Source of the DNA: Uranotaenia lowii
Lineage: Eukaryota; Arthropoda; Insecta; Diptera; Culicidae
DNA length: 64,000 nucleotides
Assembly (NCBI RefSeq): GCF_029784155.1
Contig: NC_073691.1
Location: forward strand, 53,577,978-53,641,977
Direction: 5' to 3'
In this document: positions 56,356 to 64,000 of the stretch, piece by piece
Position numbering within the stretch: position 1 is the stretch's first letter
Layout: every line of letters starts with the position of its first letter
Position numbers and translations under genes: made by a program
Notes under the pieces: generated by a model
What the model saw: only the letters and a program-made list of their open reading frames with translations
The model's database searches: none
What the model was told of the DNA's origin: nothing

Positions 56356-59225
56356 GTAATTTTTGTCATTTTTGTCATTTTTGTAATTTTTGTTATTTTT
56401 GTAATTTTTGTAATTTTTGTAATTTTTGTTATTTTTGTTATTTTTGTAATTTTTGTAATTTTTGTAATTTTTGTTATTTTTGTAATTTTTGTAATTTTCG
56501 TAATTTTTGTAATTTTTGTAATTTTTGTAATTTTTGTAATTTTTGTGATTTTTGTAATTTTTGTAATTTTTGTAATTTTGGTAATTTTTGTCATTTTTGT
56601 AATTTTTGTAATTTTTGTAATTTTTTTAATTTTTGTAATTTTTGTAATTTTTGTAATTTTTGGAATTTTTGGAATTTTTGTAATTTTTGTAATTTTTGTA
56701 ATTTTTGTTATTTTTGTAATTTTTGTAATTTTTGTAATTTTTGTAATTTTTGTAATTTTTGTAATTTTTGTAATTTTTGTAATTTTTGTAATTTTTGTAA
56801 TTTTTGTAATTTTTGTCATTTTTGTGATTTTTGTAATTTTTGTAATTTTTGTAATTTTTGTAATTTTTGTAGTTTTTGTAATTTTTGTAATTTTTGTAAT
56901 TTTTGTAATTTTTGTAATTTTTGTAATTTTTGTAATTTTTGTAATTTTTGTAATTTTTGTAATTTTTGTAATTTTTGTAATTTTTGTAATTTTTGTAATT
57001 TTTGTAATTTTTGTAATTTTTGTAATTTTTGTAATTTTTGTAATTTTTGTAATTTTTACAATTTTTACAATTTTTGTAATTTTTGTAATTTTCGTAATTT
57101 TTGTAATTTTTGTTTTTTTTTGTAATTTTTGTAATTTTTGTAATTTTTTTAATTTTTTAATTTTTGTAATTTTTTTAATTTTTGTAATTTTTGTAATTTT
57201 TGTAATTTTTGTAATTTTTGTAATTTTTGTAATTTTTGTAATTTTTGTATTTTTGTTATTTTTGTAATTTTTGTAGTTTTTGTAATTTTTGTAATTTTTG
57301 TAATTTTTGTAATTTTTGTAATTTTTGTAATTTTTGTAATTTTTGTAATTTTTGTAATTTTTGTAATTTTTGTAATTTTTGTAATTTTTGTCATTTTTGT
57401 AATTTTTGTAATTTTTGTCATTTTGGTGATTTTTGTTATTTTTGTAATTTATGTAATTTTTGTTAATTTTGTTTATTTTGTTATTTTTTTAATTTTTGTC
57501 ATTTTTGTCATTTTTGTCATTTTTGTCATTTTTGTCATTTTTGTCATTTTTGTCATTTCTGTCATTTTTGGCATTTTTGTCATTTTTGTAATTTTTGTAA
57601 TTTTTGTAATTTTTGTAATTTTTGTAATTTTTGTAATTTTTGTAATTTTTGTAATTTTTGTAATTTTTGTAATTTTTGTAATTTTTGTAATTTTTGTAAT
57701 TTTTGTAATTTTTGTAATTTTTGTAATTTTTGTAATTTTTGTAATTTTTGTCATTTTTGTTATTCTTGTATTTTTTGTATTTTTTGTAATTTTTGTAATT
57801 TTTGAAATTTTTGTAATTTTTGTAATTTTTGTATTTTTGAAATTTTTGTAATTTTTGTAATTTTTGTAATTTTTGTTATATTTGTAATTTTTGTAATTTT
57901 TGTATTTTTTGTAATTTTTGTAATTTTTGTAATTTTTATAATTTTTGTAATTTTTGTAATTTTTGTAATTTTTGTAATTTTTGTAATTTTTGTAATTTTT
58001 GTAATTTTTGTAATTTTTGTAATTTTTGTAATTTTTGTAATTTTTGTAATTTTTGTAATTTTTGTAATTTTTGTAATTTTTGTAATTTTTGTAATTTTTG
58101 TAATTTTTGTAATTTTTGTAATTTTTGTAATTTTTGTAATTTTTGTCCTTTTTGTAATTTTTGTCATTTTTGTCATTTTTGTAATTTTTGTAATTTATGC
58201 AATTTTTGTTAATTTTGTTATTTTTGTCATTTTTGTCATTTTTGTCATTTTTGTCATTTTTGTCATTTTTGTCATTTTTGTCATTTTTGTCATTTTTGTC
58301 ATTTTTGTCATTTTTGTCATTTTTGTCATTTTTGTCATTTTTGTCATTTTTGTCATTTTTGGCATTTTTTTCATTTTTGTCATTTTTGTCATTTTTGTCA
58401 TTTTTGTCATTTTTGTCATTTTTGTCATTTTTGTCATTTTTGTCATTTTTGTCATTTTTGTCATTTTTGTCATTTTTGTCATTTTGGTGATTTTTGTAAT
58501 TTTTGTAATTTATTTAATTTTTTTTAATTTTGTTAATTTTGTTATTTTTGTATTTTTGTCAATTTTGTCATTTTTGTCATTTTAGTCATTTTTGTCATTT
58601 TTGTCATTTTTGTCATTTTTGTCATTTTTGTCATTTTTGTCATTTTTTGTCGTTTTTGTCATTTTTGTCATTTTTGTCATTTTTGTCATTTTTGTCATTT
58701 TTGTCATTTTTGTCTTTTTGTCATTTTTGTCATTTTTGTCATTTTTGTCATTTTTGTCATTTTTGTCATTTTTGTCATTTTTGTCATTTTTGTCATTTTT
58801 GTCATTTTTGTCATTTTTGTCATTTTTGTCATTTTTGTCATTTTTGTCATTTTTGTCATTTTTGTCATTTTTGTCATTTTTGTCATTTTTGTCATTTTTG
58901 TCATTTTTGTCATTTTTGTCATTTTTGTAATTTTTGTAATTTTTGTAATTTTTGTAATTTTTGTAATTTATGTAATTTTTGTAATTTTTGTAATTTTTGT
59001 AATTTTTGTTATTTTTGTTATTTTTGTAATGTTTGTAATTTTTGTAATTTTTTTAATTTCTGTAATTTTTGTCATTTTTGTAATTTTTGTAATTTTTGTA
59101 AATTTTGTTATTTTTGTTATTTTTGTAATTTTAGTAATTTTTGTCATTTTGGTGATTTTTGTAATTTTTGTAATTTATTTAATTTTTTTTAATTTTGTTA
59201 ATTTTGTTATTTTTGTTATTTTTGT

Positions 59226-60312
59226 CAATTTTGTCATTTTTGTCATTTTAGTCATTTTTGTCATTTTTGTCATTTTTGTCATTTTTGTCATTTTTGTCAT
59301 TTTTGTCATTTTTTGTCGTTTTTGTCATTTTTGTCATTTTTGTCATTTTTGTCATTTTTGTCATTTTTGTCATTTTTGTCTTTTTGTCATTTTTGTCATT
59401 TTTGTCATTTTTGTCATTTTTGTCATTTTTGTCATTTTTGTCATTTTTGTCATTTTTGTCATTTTTGTCATTTTTGTCATTTTTGTCATTTTTGTCATTT
59501 TTGTCATTTTTGTCATTTTTGTCATTTTTGTCATTTTTGTCATTTTTGTCATTTTTGTCATTTTTGTCATTTTTGTCATTTTTGTCATTTTTGTCATTTT
59601 TGTCATTTTTGTCATTTTTGTCATTTTTGTCATTTTTGTCATTTTTGTCATTTTTGTCATTTTTGTCATTTTTGTCATTTTTGTCATTTTTGTCATTTTT
59701 GTCATTTTTGTCATTTTTGTCATTTTTGTCATTTTTGTCATTTTTGTCATTTTTGTCATTTTTGTCATTTTTGTCATTTTTGTCATTTTTGTCATTTTTG
59801 TCATTTTTGTCATTTTTGTCATTTTTGTCATTTTTGTCATTTTTGTCATTTTTGTCATTTTTGTCATTTTTGTCATTTTTGTCATTTTTGTCATTTTTGT
59901 TATTTTTGTCATTTTTGTCATTTTTGTCATTTTTGTCATTTTTGTCATTTTTGTCATTTTTGTCATTTTTGTCATTTTTGTCATTTTTGTCATTTTTGTC
60001 ATTTTTGTCATTTTTGTCATTTTTGTCATTTTTGTCATTTTTGTCATTTTTGTCATTTTTGTCATTTTTGTCATTTTTGTCATTTTTGTCATTTTTGTCA
60101 TTTTTGTCATTTTTGTCATTTTTGTCATTTTTGTCATTTTTGTCATTTTTGTCATTTTTGTCATTTTTGTCATTTTTGTCATTTTTGTCATTTTTGTCAT
60201 TTTTGTCATTTTTGTCATTTTTGTCATTTTTGTCATTTTTGTCATTTTTGTCATTTTTGTCATTTTTGTCATTTTTGTCATTTTTGTCATTTTTGTCATT
60301 TTTGTCATTCTT
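59226..60312. repeat. GTCATTTTT block, about 120 copies
   Basis: Nearly perfect after a left edge that contains TTTTGTCG and GTCTTTTTG variants; one GTTATTTTT unit at about 59899. The array ends abruptly at 60.31 kb in unique sequence. Confidence 0.97.
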
Positions 60313-60330
60313 ATCATTTTTGACATTTTT

Positions 60331-61931
60331 GTTATTTGGAATCAAACCATTTATTTAGATTTCCTTAAAAATGAAATGTTTCAAAGAAACTGATTTGTAC
60401 TTTCATGTCCGAGAGTATTTGAAGCTTCAAGAAAATTTTGAAAGCGATTTTCACATTTCATAAAAACCATTATAATGGAGTGTTGGTTGGAATCCATCCA
60501 TCCATTCATCCTTCCCATTTTTCATCATTCATCATTTTTCGACAAAACATCGCCAATTTGGCAGCTGTTGCTCCACGCCAATCCACAAGCAAATCTCCAC
60601 CCATTCAAAGCTGTTGCTGCTGTGTTGAAGATTTAAGCAGGAGCTTAAACGTAACAGGAAAAAATAGGAAAAAAAATACTTTGGGAACCCACATCCACAA
60701 GAATGTTTGGCCCTGATATCCTGGGTTTGAGAGGAGGAGATGGCTATCGCAAAACCATCATCTCCTGTCCCAATTTCCCCGTTTCATCCATATCGGTATG
60801 GTAGGACAGCAAAAACTACCAATCATCATCAATTTTTCCTGGCGAAGATTGAAGATTGCTACCGGAGAAAAAAAGCGATCTCAAATACCCTCCCAGCTTG
60901 CTTTTGGGATGGATTGGAGGAAAAAAAACGTAGTCTTTTTCCCTCTTTTTTAAGATTTGAGAAGATGGGAAAAGGGACGGTCCTTGGATGGGTTGCCCTC
61001 GAAAGGGACGACGATTTGGTTTATTGAAATTGATTGAATTCATCGATTGCGCATACTTGAGGTGCCATTTGCTCGGGAAATCAAAAAAAAAAAACTCACG
61101 CCTCGCTCCAAGAATTCTAGCAGCTGGGAAAGGGGGGATGATTAGTAGTTTTCTGAATCTGCTCTACTAGGTATAGTCACAGCCTACTGTACATAGATTA
61201 TAAAAAAGCTTTCCGTTTTCCAAGATTGGTCCATGATGTTATTTAACAGAATTTGGTACTATTGACGTTTGTTGTGTGTTGTGGGCCATCAGGCACCAGT
61301 CTTCATTTCGATTCCGGGGATTCGAATTTGATTTGATTGGGTTGATCGATCAGGAATTGTTGAGTTTTAGCTTTGGCTTCAAACCCCTCTCTGTGATGCT
61401 CTCTATCTCTAACTGGTCCTTGCAAATGGACTAGATACGATTGGAGTGCTTCCGAGTCAATTGTACTGGAAAGAGGTAATTTTGGTTCGTGTAAGGCTAG
61501 CTCGAAAATCAGTGGTTTGTGTTAAATTTATATGCACAATTAAATCTGAAAAGTACAAATTTAATGATGGCATTTTTTGTTGTTGTTGTAATCGGCTGCC
61601 CATCAATAATTGCGATGCCAAACTACCGATTTTCCGGTATTTATACCGATTTTTGATGAAATTTTCGACCAAGAATCGGTATATATTTATCGAATACCGA
61701 ATTTTTACAAAACATACCGTGTTGCCGCGGTGGAATGAAACGCCACTTCTGGATAGCTGAACAATTGTCGCTTTTAAGCTGTAGATTTAAAAAAAAAAGT
61801 TAGATTCATTAGAGTAAATTCAATAAAGTTAAAGGTTGTAAGTTACAATTTTAGTGGCGTTGTTCCTTACTTTTGGCGCCCAACGTTAGATTTTCAGATC
61901 GCTCGTGAATCTTGCTCAAACCTACAATTAA
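60331..61931. other. Unique-looking sequence without recognisable gene
   Basis: Less repetitive DNA next to the satellite. A GATC-poor, CCATCCATTCATCC microrepeat lies near 60495. Frames of 60-104 codons (for example 60438-60716, 60740-61027, 61446-61760) show no recognisable domains. Confidence 0.4.
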
Positions 61932-62360
61932 TTTTTTGTAGAGAAATGAATCCAACTTAGATGAAATTTCAGGGACTAGATAAGAGAAAATCGATGTTGA
62001 AAAACATGCGAAAAAAATTCGCCTTGTCTCCCGGTGAGACTTGAACCCAAACTTGATTCCAACTACCGTAAGATGAAATGATGGGAATAGAAATAGACCA
62101 AGAAAAATGATTATGATCACATGGGAGAACTATTACCTTCATTCCGATAGACATCGACACTCAACCAGTATAATATTCATACGCCAGGTTGGTCTCCTGT
62201 AGTAGAATGTTAATACATGGGCCCCGGAGAAGCGCAAGATGTGGGTTCAAGTCTCACCGGGAGACAAGGCGAATTTTTTTTCGCATGTTTTTCAACATCG
62301 ATTTTCTCTTATCTAGTCCCTGAAATTTCATCTAAGTTGGATTCATTTCTCTACAAAAAA
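61932..62360. mobile_element. Inverted pair of SINE-like arms
   Basis: Arms 61932-62049 and 62242-62360 are inverse copies of about 118 bp, differing by one base in a poly(T/A) run. Each arm contains a T-arm-like TGGGTTCAAGTCTCACCGGG followed by AGACAAGGCG, a T-run, CGCATGTTTTTCAACATCGA and TCTAGTCCCTGAAATTTCAT. The loop is 192 bases. Either two SINE copies inserted head to head or one element duplicated by inversion; the near identity implies a recent event. Confidence 0.9.
62193..62265 (+). ncRNA. tRNA-like head of the right-hand SINE-like arm
   Basis: Acceptor-like TCTCCTG (62193-62199) pairs with CGGGAGA (62258-62264) at six of seven positions, and the T arm GTGGG-TTCAAGT-CTCAC (62241-62257) is canonical with one G-T pair. 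The D and anticodon arms are poorly formed, so it is a SINE head or a tRNA pseudogene rather than a functional tRNA. Confidence 0.6.
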
Positions 62361-64000
62361 AAGTTTCGCTGACTGAATGTTTGAGTCAAGACCCATCTCT
62401 GGGTCGCAATTTAAAAATACCTACAATCAATGTTAACCACATTTTACAATGCTTGGTTCAAATTTTATGTTAGTCGTACTCACAATATTCTCTCGGCTTA
62501 CTCAGCCAATATTGTAGAACAATTCCAGCGAATACTATGCTATATAGTTTGATTTGATCAAATATGGAAGATTTTTCCCGACAAACTCGGTATCTAGCTT
62601 CTCTCCAACCTATATTTCCAGAAAGGTAGATTTTAATAAAGTATGTTGTTTAATTTATTCTTTAGAGTACTTACGGCTTATTCAAACCCGATAATATTCA
62701 CTTGACCACCAGTATCCAAGTAGTGGAATGACTAAAATATTAGTTTTCTCTATAGATTTAGAACTAACTGTAAATTTTATACTTTCTGCTATCAATTTCA
62801 CGTTTTCCTCTATTTCAATCCTCTTCCTGTCTCTTTTAACCTTTACCTTCATCTTTTCATTTCCTACTATCAACTTAATATGTCAATCATTCCTGTTTGT
62901 ATACGCCCTACAATGTTTATCTAAACGAGAGGTAACGGCTGAGCGTTACCCGCAACATACCAGTTTCATACCGAATTTCAACAAATTTGTTCAAAAATTA
63001 ATTTGCTCAATGCAATCAAAACTATCGTATTACTTTTGTTATTGTCAAATTGCTCTCAGCTAGCAAGCCTCAGCTTAATGGATAGCATCTTTGTGCTCTA
63101 TGCCAGCTGTCTTGAGATGGAATCTTGGTCATCGAAATGGCATATTAGAGATGATAGCAGTTTTGGGAGTTAACTCTAATCCGTTCTTGAGTGTGAATAT
63201 GGCACTATTGAAAGTTTTAAGGCATGTAAGTTATTTCAGGCGCATCAAAACAAAAAAAAAATTGTGGGTGGTCCCTGATGAATTCATGAAATCTTCCATT
63301 TTGAATCATATATTTTTTATGGACGCTCTCTGGAAGCTCAAAAAAAAACTCCCAAATCAGACTTGGAGTGTTGATTTAACACTCCTGAAATAAAATATTC
63401 CTAAATCGTTTCCAATGCTACCATTTTTTTCAAAAAAAAAATCCATCGGAGCACATTAACGTCAGAAAAAAAAGTTCCGAATATTTTAGACAGTTGTATT
63501 CTGGAATAAAAAAAAATCCGTAAAAACATCTCTTACTAAAACTACCGTTATTCACAAACGGTTAACTCGAGGAAATATTGCTTTTGAGTTTATGAAAGCT
63601 CACGTTAAATGCAATACGATGGAATATAAAAAAAACAAATTTTTGGGAAATAAATTTTTTTAATGTAGTCTATAAAACGTTGTTTTTATATCACCTCTTG
63701 AATAAACTGTTTTGGAGATGGAAAAAAATATTATTTTAAAAACAGGCCAACAAAATTTATATTTAATATTAGATAATTTAAAGTTAGATAACATTTCATT
63801 TTAGATGCGTAGAAAATTGAATCTATTTCAATTTTTCAAAGTTGACTATTTCACGTGTATTTTTCGGAATTTGAAATATCACCTTTATTTTCGCAATCTT
63901 CTCTGAGTTTGCACTCAGTTTTCAGTTAATTTTCATTGTTTGGACCGATTAAAAGTTTATTCAATGGCAAGAAAATTTAACCTTCCTTTGCGGTTGAAAA
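62361..64000. other. AT-rich sequence without recognisable gene
   Basis: Frames of 63-111 codons (62728-63063, 63091-63393) have no recognisable domain and are hydrophobic because of T-rich composition. No repeat boundaries noticed. Confidence 0.45.

Larger units (their letters stand above)
53700..60330. repeat. GTAATTTTT / GTCATTTTT 9-bp satellite domain, 6.6 kb
   Basis: Two related 9-mers alternate in blocks: GTAATTTTT (about 53.80-54.96, 56.36-57.49 and 57.59-58.19 kb), and GTCATTTTT (54.985-56.355, 57.50-57.59, 58.22-58.48, 58.56-58.92 and 59.23-60.31 kb). Mixed variants with ATTTATTTAATT or GGTGATTTTT mark block edges. Period nine makes most frames open on both strands (up to 620 codons of TKM triplets; also SFL, VIF, CHF and DKN), but these are not genes. 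Confidence 0.98.

Noticed and set aside
54957..60393. Frames of 72-620 codons made of TKM, TKI, SFL, VIF, CHF or DKN triplets
   Set aside because: Same artefact of the 9-bp satellite; no independent coding evidence.

Overview
This is a eukaryotic, AT-rich, repeat-dominated window with no recognisable host protein-coding gene. The mixture of transposon families points to an insect and most likely a mosquito (Culicidae): RTE and CR1/L2-like LINEs, an I/Jockey-like LINE with CCHC knuckles, Helitron ends with an ACCGGGTCAGCTAG terminus, small tRNA-derived SINEs, TA- and TTAA-flanked MITEs and a GGCCGAATGG mini-array. The species assignment is inference; no host gene supports it directly.

Layout. 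0-10 kb: a GGCCGAAT array, a hairpin, the first copy of a TTAA-flanked element (3164-3917), a possible LTR-type remnant with a four-unit tandem repeat (about 6.25-7.04 kb) and a minus-strand tRNA-SINE (7524-7711). 10.1-15.85 kb: a 9-bp satellite, first a degenerate GAGAATTTT field and then a very homogeneous GTCAATTTT array. 18.6-24.9 kb: one badly decayed I/Jockey-like LINE, recognised by ORF1 fragments with zinc knuckles, an endonuclease start, and reverse transcriptase (RT) fragments. It has been split by at least four later insertions: a TA MITE, a SINE, the second TTAA element and a Penelope-like tail.

25-50 kb: two related palindromic elements in opposite orientation (25.0 and 41.1 kb), a CpG-rich element (27.5-29.3 kb), a nearly full CR1/L2-like LINE killed by one frameshift and two stops (29.7-33.0 kb), a foldback element with tRNA-like arms (36.4-37.6 kb), a SINE with an 18-bp target duplication (38.5-38.9 kb), small MITEs, a 5'-truncated RTE LINE with an uninterrupted 710-codon RT frame (44.3-46.5 kb), and a Helitron 3' end preceded by a minisatellite (47.75-48.9 kb). 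50.0-51.6 kb is a GC-rich, splice-signal-bearing stretch, the best candidate for transcribed host sequence or a retroelement leader.

53.7-60.3 kb is a second satellite domain of GTAATTTTT and GTCATTTTT 9-mers with higher-order duplications. Because the period is a multiple of three, these arrays stay open in many frames and create long spurious ORFs (up to 620 codons); they are not genes. The last 3.6 kb contains a pair of inverted, almost identical SINE-like arms. The only real coding sequences in the window are retrotransposon genes.
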